DNA of 10,519 nt, from the NCBI GenBank assembly GCA_027622795.1, contig JAQBZA010000078.1:1-10519 (forward strand), in the 5' to 3' direction. The stretch comes from Planctomycetota bacterium (GTDB lineage: Bacteria > Planctomycetota > Planctomycetia > Pirellulales > UBA1268). Below, one piece after another: positions 1-6,940 of this stretch (the first letter of the stretch is position 1; each line of letters begins with the position of its first letter). A model generated the notes under the pieces. The model was not told the origin of the DNA. It saw nothing but the letters and a program-made list of their open reading frames with translations, and made no database searches. A program made the translations under genes and the position numbers.

Positions 1-1
1 C

Positions 2-1138
2 ACCCACGAAAGCCAGGCATTTCCACACGCGAAACGTCGGCCGCAGGCAATCGCCCCGGAGGATGTGCCGCTACCTCCTTTCTACCCCGATACTCCGAAT
101 GTTCGTGATGCGGTCGCGCGAACTTACGACAACATCGCTGAAATGGATCGGTGGATTGGCGAACGGTTCAAGGAGTTGCGTGACGCCAACCTCCTGGAAA
201 ACACAGTCGTGATGTTCTTCAGTGACCATGGTGTCGGACTCCCGCGGGGAAAACGCTCATGCTTTGACACCGGTCTCCGGGTGCCACTGATCGTCCGGTA
301 TCCAGACGGCCGGGCGGCCGGCCACCGCGACAGTCGGGTCGTGAGCTTCATCGACTTTGGTCCGTCAGTGCTGTCGCTGGCAGGCATCGAACCAGATGCA
401 CGCCTTGATGGCACACCGTTTCTTGGAAGGTACTCATCGGAACGTGCCGACTATCGCCGGGGCCATGCCTTTGCCAACGCGGATCGGTTTGACGCTGTTT
501 ACGATCGCAGCCGGAGCGTGTCAGACGGTCGCTATCGCTACACACGGAATTTTCTCACGGAAATCCCGTATCTGATCCGCAACGCCTACCGCGAGCAGTT
601 GCCGATGACAGCTGATTTATACGCGCTGCAGGAAACGGGCCCGAGGCGGCCCGAGCAGTGGCAACTCGCCGCCACGAGCCGGCCGACCGAAGAACTGTAT
701 GATTCGAAGGCGGATCCCTGGGAGGTGAAAAACCTGGTGCACGCCCCTGAACACCAGTCCCGAATCGCCGAACTTCGCGTCCATCTCGACGCCTGGATTG
801 CCGACACCGGTGACCTTGGATTCATCATTCCCGAGACGACGCTTGTGAAGGAGAAGGTCTGGCCCCCCGATGGCCGACAACCGACAACGCCACCAGCGGC
901 AATTGACGAGAGGGCGGAGGCGCGCGGTGACTCGATGGTGTTTGTCGTGTCGCTGTCATGCCCCGATCCAGGAGCGTCGATCGGTTACCGCTTGGGGACG
1001 GAGAAGAAATACTCCGGACCGTGGCAGGTCTATACGGGGCCATTCGAGGTGCCCGCCAATCAACGCTTCATCGAGGTGCAGAGCCACCGCATTGGCCATC
1101 AGCCGACGACTGTCGGTGGATTCCTCGGTGGCGAATAG
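2..1138 (+). CDS. Sulfatase (formylglycine-dependent, type I), C-terminal part, 5'-truncated by window edge
   Basis: The frame is open from base 2, so the GTG at 65 is internal and the gene starts upstream; 378 residues are visible. Reading in the window gives the sulfatase pattern E-D-V-P-L-P-P-F-Y-P-D-T near bases 56-91, then a helix with M-D-R-W-I-G, then the metal-site motif S-D-H-G at 221-232, followed by a G-K-R lysine at about 245-253, as in the alkaline phosphatase/sulfatase fold. The C-x-P-S-R formylglycine motif must lie before the window. Family members hydrolyse sulfate esters or N-sulfates of polysaccharides, usually outside the cytoplasm; planctomycetes carry many of them. The last ~65 residues (about 935-1129), with a G-Y-R-L ... 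W-Q-V-Y-T-G-P-F pattern, look like the small beta-sandwich (FN3-like or CHB_HEX_C-like) appended to some secreted hydrolases. The substrate cannot be told. The stop lies 7 bases from the stop of the convergent LRR gene. Confidence 0.88.
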   Translation, partial: THESQAFPHAKRRPQAIAPEDVPLPPFYPDTPNVRDAVARTYDNIAEMDRWIGERFKELRDANLLENTVVMFFSDHGVGLPRGKRSCFDTGLRVPLIVRYPDGRAAGHRDSRVVSFIDFGPSVLSLAGIEPDARLDGTPFLGRYSSERADYRRGHAFANADRFDAVYDRSRSVSDGRYRYTRNFLTEIPYLIRNAYREQLPMTADLYALQETGPRRPEQWQLAATSRPTEELYDSKADPWEVKNLVHAPEHQSRIAELRVHLDAWIADTGDLGFIIPETTLVKEKVWPPDGRQPTTPPAAIDERAEARGDSMVFVVSLSCPDPGASIGYRLGTEKKYSGPWQVYTGPFEVPANQRFIEVQSHRIGHQPTTVGGFLGGE

Positions 1139-1145
1139 AACTCGC

Positions 1146-2375
1146 CTACTGGCCAAGGTCGAGTTTTTTCAAATTCTTGTCCGCGAGTTTCTTGGCGTTC
1201 ATGGGGGATACGTCGCCGTTCTTGAACGTGAGCGATACGAGACTGGGCAGGCCGGCGATCGTATCAAGGCTGGCCTCGCTCATGCCCGTTTCCCGAATGG
1301 AGAGCTCCTTCAGGTTGGGGAGAGTGGCCAGAACCGCCGCGGATGCATCGGTCATCCGCGGAACCGACCAGATATCGAGAACCTCAAGATTTCTAGCCGC
1401 AGCCAGATGCGCGATTCCCTCGTCGCCCACCGATGGAAGTTCATGCAGATACAGACGCCTCAGCCGCGGCAACCTCGGCAGGACAGCAAGGGCGGCGTCA
1501 TCGACTTCAGGCAGGTCACGGAGGGTCAGCCGATCGAGCTTGTCGAGCGGCGCGAGGGCCAGGACGCCCGCAGAGCCAAACCCCTGGCAGCGGAAAATCT
1601 CCAAGGATTCGAGCGATGGAATGCCTGCCAGATGCCGCCCCGACTCGCTTGAGATTGCAAAGTCCTGGGCGAGCAGGCTGCGTAGCGTCTTGCTTGCGGA
1701 GAGCTTGGCAAGTCCGTCATCTGACACGATCGTGCTGCGATGTTTGAAGGCTGCAAGCGCGGGAAGCTCTCCGACAACGCCCAGCGTCATGTCACCCGCC
1801 TCCATATTGCCCCGTAAATCGAGAACCCGCAGGCTGGTCAAATTTTTGAGCCGCCTCGTATGGAGATCATTAAACCGTGTCTGCACAAGACTGAGTTGTC
1901 CTAGATTCGTCAGCGCAGCAATCGACTTCATCGCTGCACCGGTCAGACCCGTGTTTGAAGAGAGATCGAGCTCAGTCAGTTGAGGAAATGACTCGGAAAT
2001 CATCTTTACTGCGGTGTCAGTGATCGCGGTATTGGTGAGGGCCAGCGACCGGAGAGAAGAGAGCCCAGCCAGCGATTCGACCATCCCGTCGTCGAGACTG
2101 CGGCAGTTAAGAATGTGCAGTTTCTCAAGCCCGGTGAGACTGCCGAAGAGGGCGACGTCATCAGCAGTCACGTTCGATCCATCAGGAATCGAAATCGCCG
2201 TCACGGTGCCGCTTGCGTCGACGACACAAGAAGCACCGCCCTTGATGGATTCAATCCGCGCCTTTGCGGCAGTGATACCTGCTCCATCCGCCGCAATCAG
2301 GGGATCCGATCGCGAGATCATGAGCAGGATGATGGCGACGAGCACTGTCGCGACGGTCGTGGCACGCACAATCAT
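1146..2375 (-). CDS. Secreted leucine-rich-repeat protein
   Basis: 409 residues. Residues 5-20 are a hydrophobic segment after one arginine, followed by a small-residue stretch ending in L-I-A-A near residue 29: a probable Sec signal peptide or N-terminal anchor. From about residue 82 to the end the protein is built of roughly 24-residue leucine-rich repeats (for example L-R-S-L-A-L-T-N-T-A-I-T-D at 108-120 and L-T-E-L-D-L-S-S-N-T at 133-142), in the T-x-I-T-D style of the RNI-like/GALA-like repeats common in planctomycetes. Such domains bind proteins or other ligands; no enzymatic domain is present and the partner is unknown. The ATG start lies 4 bases after the TGA of the oxidoreductase gene and has no clear Shine-Dalgarno, so translation probably depends on coupling to the upstream gene. 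It is the last gene of the minus-strand run, and I see no strong terminator after it. Confidence 0.85.
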   Translation of the reverse strand: MIVRATTVATVLVAIILLMISRSDPLIAADGAGITAAKARIESIKGGASCVVDASGTVTAISIPDGSNVTADDVALFGSLTGLEKLHILNCRSLDDGMVESLAGLSSLRSLALTNTAITDTAVKMISESFPQLTELDLSSNTGLTGAAMKSIAALTNLGQLSLVQTRFNDLHTRRLKNLTSLRVLDLRGNMEAGDMTLGVVGELPALAAFKHRSTIVSDDGLAKLSASKTLRSLLAQDFAISSESGRHLAGIPSLESLEIFRCQGFGSAGVLALAPLDKLDRLTLRDLPEVDDAALAVLPRLPRLRRLYLHELPSVGDEGIAHLAAARNLEVLDIWSVPRMTDASAAVLATLPNLKELSIRETGMSEASLDTIAGLPSLVSLTFKNGDVSPMNAKKLADKNLKKLDLGQ

Positions 2376-2379
2376 GGGT

Positions 2380-3900
2380 TCAGTCGAGGCGGTAGCCTTG
2401 CGGATACGTGGGCTTGATGAGATCCGCTACCCGCGGCGTTTTTAGGGAGGCAAGGTTGGTGACCTTCAGGTTGCTGGCGTCCCACTCGACCTTCTCGCCC
2501 CAATCGCCCATGGTGCCGTCCGGGCCACCCTCGGCAGCGGCCCAGACCGCGAGATTCCCGAGGAGAATCGTCTCAGTGAGGGGGCCGGCCCGGTTGATGA
2601 AGTTTGAGTCTGCAATCATTGGATCCCCAGCCCGTTTGGCGCGGAACAACTCAAACATGTTGTTGACGTCATTTCCCTTGCCCTTGTCTTCTGCCTTCTC
2701 ATAGTCAACGGCAACTTTTTCGACGCCGCGGAGTTCATATTTCCCGCAGTAGTCGTCGGAACTGTAGAAGGCTCCCTTGTCACCGACGATGAGCACACCG
2801 CTGTCAGCCACCTTGTCGAGGCCCCACTTGGAGAAGACTTCCATCGGCGGTTTGTTGCCTTTTCGGTCGTACCACCAGAAGGGAATGGCCGGCCGCTCCG
2901 ATGTTTCCGGAAACTCAAACTTGATGATCGAACTCGCGGGAAAGCTATCGAAATCGTGTCCGGTCGTGCGGGCGACAACGGAGATTGGATCCCGCAACCC
3001 GCAGGCAGCAAACGGAACGGTCAGCATGTGACAGGCCATGTCGCCGAGGGCGCCAGTGCCGAAATCCCACCAGCCACGGTGCTGGAAGGCATGGTAAAGA
3101 CCGGGCCAATACTCACGGGGCGGCGCCACGCCGAGCCACGCCTTCCAGTCGACCCGTTCCATGGCCGCCGCAATCTCCTTCTCTTTGGCCTTCACCAGAT
3201 CGGCCACGATTTCGGCGATCTCGTCCGGAGTTGCGTCAGCACCTTCCTGGCTCTTCACTTCGGCAAGGGCCTGAGTCTTGTATTTTTGGAGATCCATGCG
3301 GCGGCCCGGGCCCTGCGCCCAGACAGGCCGGTTCGACCAGGCATACACCTCCTTAAGGGTGCCAAGGACGCCCGCCTTCAGTTGGGCGATTGCCTCACGC
3401 GAGGAGTCGAGCGCGGTGCCTTGATTTCCCATCTGCGTGGCAACGCCAGTTTCCTTCGCGACATTGGCCAACAGGCGGGCCTCGTAGATTGTCCGCGTGA
3501 GTGGCTTCTGCGTATAGCAACTGATGCCCAACCGCATGGCATCCAGTGTGGCTGGGGCATGCATGTGGTCAGGCGTGCTAATCGTGCAGATGTCGATGTT
3601 CTTGCCGTGCTTTGCCAGAAGTTCCCGATAATCGGTAAACCGTTCGGCGGCCGTGAAGCGTTCTGCCTGCCCCTTACTGTCGAGTGTTTTGCGGTCGACG
3701 TCGCAGATGGCAACCACATTGCCAAAGAGCGACGCGTTGTTGGAATCGCTGCCGCCCTTTCCTCCCACCCCAATGCACGCAACGTTCAACTGTTCGTTGG
3801 CTGAGTTGCTCCACGCTGGCCGCGTGCCGGCGGTGACGAAATACCCCGCACCCACGACCGATGTGGTGCGCAAAAATGAACGGCGAGAGGCTTTTGGCAT
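2380..3900 (-). CDS. Gfo/Idh/MocA-family oxidoreductase with Tat signal
   Basis: 506 residues from the ATG at 3900. This start is chosen because A-A-A-G-G-A sits 7 bases upstream and because it places the twin-arginine motif R-R-S-F-L at residues 6-10, followed by a hydrophobic stretch to about 24. The protein is therefore probably exported folded, perhaps with bound NAD(P). The Rossmann motif G-V-G-G-K-G is at 44-49 and I-C-D-V-D at 65-69. Q-K-P at 131-133 corresponds to the family's E-K-P, with K132 the expected catalytic lysine. G-N-Q-G at 158-161 and G-D-M-A-C-H at 286-291 are typical of planctomycete members. The family oxidises or reduces sugars, inositols and related polyols; the substrate here is unknown. 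Residues about 203-249 form a charged, probably helical insertion. A TTG 57 bases further upstream is open but would bury the Tat signal. It lies between the nucleoside phosphorylase (49-base gap) and the LRR gene (4-base gap). Confidence 0.9.
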   Translation of the reverse strand: MPKASRRSFLRTTSVVGAGYFVTAGTRPAWSNSANEQLNVACIGVGGKGGSDSNNASLFGNVVAICDVDRKTLDSKGQAERFTAAERFTDYRELLAKHGKNIDICTISTPDHMHAPATLDAMRLGISCYTQKPLTRTIYEARLLANVAKETGVATQMGNQGTALDSSREAIAQLKAGVLGTLKEVYAWSNRPVWAQGPGRRMDLQKYKTQALAEVKSQEGADATPDEIAEIVADLVKAKEKEIAAAMERVDWKAWLGVAPPREYWPGLYHAFQHRGWWDFGTGALGDMACHMLTVPFAACGLRDPISVVARTTGHDFDSFPASSIIKFEFPETSERPAIPFWWYDRKGNKPPMEVFSKWGLDKVADSGVLIVGDKGAFYSSDDYCGKYELRGVEKVAVDYEKAEDKGKGNDVNNMFELFRAKRAGDPMIADSNFINRAGPLTETILLGNLAVWAAAEGGPDGTMGDWGEKVEWDASNLKVTNLASLKTPRVADLIKPTYPQGYRLD

Positions 3901-3907
3901 GCGAGCA

Positions 3908-3913
3908 TCCTTT
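3908..3913 (-). promoter_or_regulatory. Ribosome binding site fixing the oxidoreductase start
   Basis: On the minus strand A-A-A-G-G-A lies 7 bases before the ATG at 3900. This supports that start over the TTG at 3957, which would overlap the end of the nucleoside phosphorylase gene. Confidence 0.7.
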
Positions 3914-3949
3914 GAAAGAGAAGACTTTGCAATATACCCGAAGACCGCG

Positions 3950-4774
3950 TCATGCAAAACGTTGCACCGCCGCGGCGATAATGGTCCGCAGTTTTGGCTC
4001 TGCAGAGCGGGCTACGGCCAGAATTTTCTCGACCGTCGCCACTTCCAGAGCATCCGGAAGGCACATGTCGGTGATGACAGACAATCCGAGGACCGCAAGG
4101 CTGGAGTGAACGGCGACGATCACTTCCGGCACGGTCGACATGCCAACCACATCGGCCCCGATGCCTCGCAGGAAGCGGTATTCGGCCCGCGTCTCGAGGT
4201 TGGGTCCTGTGACCGCCACGTAGACTCCCCGATGAGCCGGAAAATTTTCCTTCCGCGCCACCTCCAGAGCCATGTCAATCAGGGCCGGCGTGTATGGGGC
4301 CGACATGTCAGGAAAGCGGGGGCCCAACCGCTCATCATTGATGCCGATCAAAGGATTGTCATTGAGCAGGTTGATGTGATCGTCAATCACCATGATGTCG
4401 CCGGTGCGGTATTGCGGGTTCATGCCGCCGCACGCATTCGTGACAATCAGCAGTTTCGCCCCCAGTTGCTTGATCACCCGCACGGGAAACGTGATCTGCG
4501 CCAGCGAATAGCCCTCGTAGGCATGCATCCGCCCTTCGAGCACGACCACCGGCACCCCCTCGAGGATGCCGCATACCAACTGTCCGGCATGACCGTGCGC
4601 CGTTGACTTTGCGAAATGAGGGATTTCCTCATACGGAATTGTCACCGTCTCAGAGATCGCCGCGGTAGCGCCACCGAGGCCACTGCCAAGAATGAGGCCG
4701 GCAGCCGGTGCTTGAGGCCACCGCGCCGCGATGACGGCGCACGCCTCCTGAATCTTGTCGAATTGATCGAGCAT
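3950..4774 (-). CDS. punA: Purine nucleoside phosphorylase (trimeric PNP/MTAP family)
   Basis: 274 residues, the usual length for trimeric PNP. It cleaves purine (deoxy)nucleosides with phosphate to the free base and (deoxy)ribose-1-phosphate in cytoplasmic purine salvage. The phosphate-loop motif L-G-S-G-L-G-G is at 29-35, E-G-R-M-H-A-Y-E-G at 80-88, T-N-A-C-G-G-M-N at 112-119 and the G-M-S-T-V-P-E-V signature at 211-218. E194 matches human PNP Glu201. The position of human Asn243, which selects 6-oxopurines, is D236, and the position of His257 appears to be V248. Both changes are the residues found in methylthioadenosine phosphorylases, so the preferred base may be adenine-type or broad; overall the sequence remains PNP-like. 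The start at 4774 has G-G-A-A-G-G-A 9 bases upstream. The gene follows the TPR gene by 23 bases. The gene symbol follows general PNP naming and does not assert the substrate. Confidence 0.92.
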   Translation of the reverse strand: MLDQFDKIQEACAVIAARWPQAPAAGLILGSGLGGATAAISETVTIPYEEIPHFAKSTAHGHAGQLVCGILEGVPVVVLEGRMHAYEGYSLAQITFPVRVIKQLGAKLLIVTNACGGMNPQYRTGDIMVIDDHINLLNDNPLIGINDERLGPRFPDMSAPYTPALIDMALEVARKENFPAHRGVYVAVTGPNLETRAEYRFLRGIGADVVGMSTVPEVIVAVHSSLAVLGLSVITDMCLPDALEVATVEKILAVARSAEPKLRTIIAAAVQRFA

Positions 4775-4797
4775 CCTGCTGCGTCCTTCCTCGGGTG

Positions 4798-5199
4798 TCA
4801 GTCGCGGCCGAGGAGGGCACGGAAGTCCGGAAGATCACGCAGCGAATCGAGATCGGGATCGACGTCCATGTGGGCAAGGTCGTCATACCCGAGCAGGATC
4901 GCCGTGGAGAGCGAGTCGATCGCATCGTCCGGTCGGCCGGCCCTGGCCAGCGAGCAGGCGAGATTGTAGCGAGCCAGGCAGTCGTCCGGCAAAATTTCGA
5001 CTACCTTGGCGTCGAGATCGACAGCCCGATGCACCAACCCTTTCTTCGAAACGAGTTCCGCAAGGAGTCGCAAAACTTCGAGCGACTCGCCGTTCCGGGC
5101 AAGAAGTTTTTCGAAGAAGTCGATGTCAAAATCGAGTTGGCTCAAGCGGCCAAACCATTTCGACGGCCTGGCAGGCTGAGGGGTGTCGATGCCCGACAT
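4798..5199 (-). CDS. Small TPR-repeat protein
   Basis: 133 residues, cytoplasmic by appearance (no signal or membrane segment). After an N-terminal D-F-F-E-K-L-L segment (27-33), residues about 39-106 form two tetratricopeptide-like helix pairs, including Y-N-L-A-C-S-L-A at 78-85 and D-D-A-I-D-S-L-S-T-A-I at 91-101. The C-terminus has the D-P-D-L-D-S-L-R-D-L-P-D-F pattern (114-126) often seen at the end of short planctomycete TPR proteins. TPRs mediate protein contacts; no partner is indicated. The ATG at 5199 is preferred over a TTG at 5214 because G-G-A-G-G lies 8 bases upstream of the ATG and overlaps the TTG. It sits between the acidic-protein gene (20-base gap) and the nucleoside phosphorylase (23-base gap), probably in one transcript. 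Confidence 0.8.
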   Translation of the reverse strand: MSGIDTPQPARPSKWFGRLSQLDFDIDFFEKLLARNGESLEVLRLLAELVSKKGLVHRAVDLDAKVVEILPDDCLARYNLACSLARAGRPDDAIDSLSTAILLGYDDLAHMDVDPDLDSLRDLPDFRALLGRD

Positions 5200-5207
5200 G
5201 GGCAGGG

Positions 5208-5212
5208 CCTCC
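5208..5212 (-). promoter_or_regulatory. Ribosome binding site fixing the TPR protein start
   Basis: G-G-A-G-G on the minus strand, 8 bases before the ATG at 5199. It shares bases with the TTG at 5214, which argues against that TTG as the start. Confidence 0.7.
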
Positions 5213-5219
5213 AAAGCGG

Positions 5220-5486
5220 CTACTTTTTCCTTCCAGGTGCTTTCGCCGGTGGAGGCTCGTCCGACTCGGTGTCTTCGGGATGATCCCAGTCCGGGTCGTT
5301 CTCCTCCTCCTCGAAGTCATCATCAAACTCATCGTCGAAATCGTCGAAGACAGACTCTTCATCGACATCGGGATCCGGCGTCGACAAGTCTTCCTCATCG
5401 CCTAGGTCTTCTTCGTCGTCATCGGTATCGCCCCCGCACCTGACCTCGACGGCCGAGCCACCGCCATACGGCACGAGCGCCGGCAT
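5220..5486 (-). CDS. Short, extremely acidic hypothetical protein
   Basis: 88 residues if the ATG at 5486 is used. I do not recognise a named family. Residues 20-77 hold 36 Asp/Glu out of 58, with repeated F-D-D / F-E-E units around 47-62, then a proline-rich stretch and a basic end (P-G-R-K-K). It is almost certainly disordered. Similar acidic tails occur in proteins that bind basic partners or metal ions, but nothing here shows a function. The start is uncertain: the same frame stays open to an ATG at 5558 and to 5624, none of these has a clear Shine-Dalgarno, and the extra N-terminal residues look unlike coding sequence. The stop lies 20 bases before the TPR start, and the reading direction agrees with the downstream run. 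The alternative is a low-complexity GA-rich tract that is not translated. Confidence 0.55.
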   Translation of the reverse strand: MPALVPYGGGSAVEVRCGGDTDDDEEDLGDEEDLSTPDPDVDEESVFDDFDDEFDDDFEEEENDPDWDHPEDTESDEPPPAKAPGRKK

Positions 5487-5724
5487 TGGCCCGCAGGGAA
5501 CAAGGGAAGCCAACGATGAATGGCAGGAGGGGGTGAAGTTTGGCAATGCGATCAGCATGAGACGGCCGGCACAGAGGGGTGAAAACTTTGCCCAGAGCAA
5601 ACATCTTTCCGCCGCCCGCGTCAAGGCAGGCCGGCGACCCTAGGCAGAACAAGTCTACGACACTGGGCAAGGCAAGAAGCGAAAGGCTGAGGCCTGTTCC
5701 AGAAAGTGCCCGCCAGAGTCGTCA
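5487..5724. other. Gap between argJ and the acidic-protein gene
   Basis: About 240 bases with no supported gene. It probably holds the end of the argJ transcript and the promoter of the left-hand minus-strand group. A weak hairpin (T-T-T-G-C / G-C-A-A-A, arms at 5587-5591 and 5597-5601) and a minus-strand T-T-G-A-C-G resembling a -35 box (about 5622-5627) are visible, but the hexamer 17 bases further on matches the -10 consensus poorly. I cannot call a promoter or a terminator here. Confidence 0.4.
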
Positions 5725-6927
5725 TCACGTGTGGTAGTCGGCGTTGAGGTGGACGTATTCGGCGGTGAGGTCGCTGGAGTAGAAGCGAATCCGGCCCGGT
5801 CCGGACTGGATGTCAACCTCAATGAGCGTCTCGCGGGCCGCCTTGATCGAGGCGGAGACAGCCTCGGCGTCGAAGGCCACGGGTGACCCATCACGGAAGA
5901 GCAGGGTGCCGTTGACGTGGAGCACCAGCCGCTGCGGGTCGAAGGCGACGCCGGAGTAGCCGGCAGCCGACACGATCCGGCCCCAGTTGGGATCGGCCCC
6001 GTGGACGGCCGTCTTGACGAGCGGACTGTCGCCGATCGCCCGGGCGATCTGCCGGGCGGCATCGCGGCTCGCGCAGCCACTCACCTCGATCCGCAGCACG
6101 TGCGTCGCCCCCTCGCCGTCGTCGGCGACCTCGCAGGCCAAGGCCTCACAGGCCGCGTGCAACGCCTCGGCGAAGGCGTCGAGGCCCGCCCCCGCCAGCG
6201 TTGTGCCGCCGGCCGCCCCGTTGGCCAGCAGGAGCACGGTGTCGTTGGTGCTCGTATGGCCATCGACACTCACGCAGTTGAAGGTCTCCTCAGCCGCCTC
6301 CCGGAGGAGCCGCTGGGCATCAGCCGGATCGATGGCGGCGTCGGTAAGCACGACGCCGAGCATGGTGGCCAGCCGCGGGCCGATCATCGCCGCCCCCTTG
6401 GCCAGGCCGAGGAGTGTGCAGGCTGTGCCGTCGGCAGTGAATGTTGAGCCGGAGAGCTTGGGCCGCGTGTCGGTGGTCATCATGCCGCGGGCGGCGGTCA
6501 CCACCGATGCCTCGTCGCTCCCGAGCGCGGCGGCCGCCTGCCGCAGGCCGGCGGTGACGGTTTCCATCGGCAGAAACTCCCCGATGATCCCCGTCGAGAG
6601 CACGAGCACGCTGCGTGCCTCGGCGCCGATCTCCGCGGCCGTTACGGCGGCCATCGCTTCGGCGTCGGCGAGGCCCCGCTGGCCGGTGCAGGCATTGGCG
6701 TTGCCGGAGTTGATCGCCACCGCCCGAAAGCCGCTGCCGGGCGTCAGGGCCCGATCCCAGACCACCGGGGCGGCGTAGACGAGATTTGTGGTGTAGACGC
6801 CGGCAGCCGTGGCCGGCCGGTCCGACACGATCAGCGACACGTCTTCGCGGGTCTTGTCGTGCTTGATGCCGGCACGCACGCCGGCGAAACGGAAGCCTTT
6901 GGGAAGAGCGGGGATGGCGGTGTGCAT
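5725..6927 (-). CDS. argJ: Bifunctional glutamate N-acetyltransferase / amino-acid N-acetyltransferase (ornithine acetyltransferase)
   Basis: 400 residues, full length for the family. ArgJ moves the acetyl group from N-acetylornithine to glutamate (and in bifunctional forms also uses acetyl-CoA), giving the cyclic arginine pathway in the cytoplasm. The precursor cuts itself before a conserved threonine; here the site reads K-G-A-A-M-I-G-P ... A-T-M-L-G at 178-191, making T188 the nucleophile and new N-terminus of the beta chain. The S-T-G-I-I-G oxyanion-hole region is at 111-116, A-I-N-S-G-N-A-N-A-C at 71-80, D-G-H-T-S-T-N-D at 222-229, and the C-terminus ends in the family's H-L-N-A-D-Y-H-T. 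It starts 13 bases after the argC stop with only a weak Shine-Dalgarno, consistent with co-translation from an argCJ transcript. argB and argD are not in the window. Whether this copy is mono- or bifunctional cannot be read from sequence. Confidence 0.96.
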   Translation of the reverse strand: MHTAIPALPKGFRFAGVRAGIKHDKTREDVSLIVSDRPATAAGVYTTNLVYAAPVVWDRALTPGSGFRAVAINSGNANACTGQRGLADAEAMAAVTAAEIGAEARSVLVLSTGIIGEFLPMETVTAGLRQAAAALGSDEASVVTAARGMMTTDTRPKLSGSTFTADGTACTLLGLAKGAAMIGPRLATMLGVVLTDAAIDPADAQRLLREAAEETFNCVSVDGHTSTNDTVLLLANGAAGGTTLAGAGLDAFAEALHAACEALACEVADDGEGATHVLRIEVSGCASRDAARQIARAIGDSPLVKTAVHGADPNWGRIVSAAGYSGVAFDPQRLVLHVNGTLLFRDGSPVAFDAEAVSASIKAARETLIEVDIQSGPGRIRFYSSDLTAEYVHLNADYHT

Positions 6928-6940
6928 GAAATGCCTGTGG

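Noticed and set aside
1130..1146. 5-bp inverted repeat spanning the two convergent stop codons
   Set aside because: Short stem with a 7-base loop and no T-run on either side; too weak to call a bidirectional terminator.
870..1983. Long plus-strand open frames (870-1652 and 958-1983) over the sulfatase end and the LRR gene
   Set aside because: Arg/Ser-rich antisense shadows of the LRR gene, with no recognisable domain; the minus-strand frame has clear repeats and a signal peptide.
3901..3957. Extended oxidoreductase start at TTG 3957
   Set aside because: It adds 19 residues before the twin-arginine motif and overlaps the phosphorylase stop; the ATG at 3900 has a good Shine-Dalgarno.
2956..4606. 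Plus-strand open frames over the oxidoreductase and nucleoside phosphorylase
   Set aside because: Antisense to genes with clear motifs; their translations show no family features.
5280..5430. GA/TC-rich repetitive tract as a tandem repeat or mobile element
   Set aside because: The repetition comes from runs of Asp and Glu codons in the acidic protein; no fixed repeat unit or flanking duplication is present.
5487..5624. N-terminal extension of the acidic protein to 5558 or 5624
   Set aside because: The added residues are unlike the acidic core and no ribosome binding site supports these starts, though they cannot be fully excluded.
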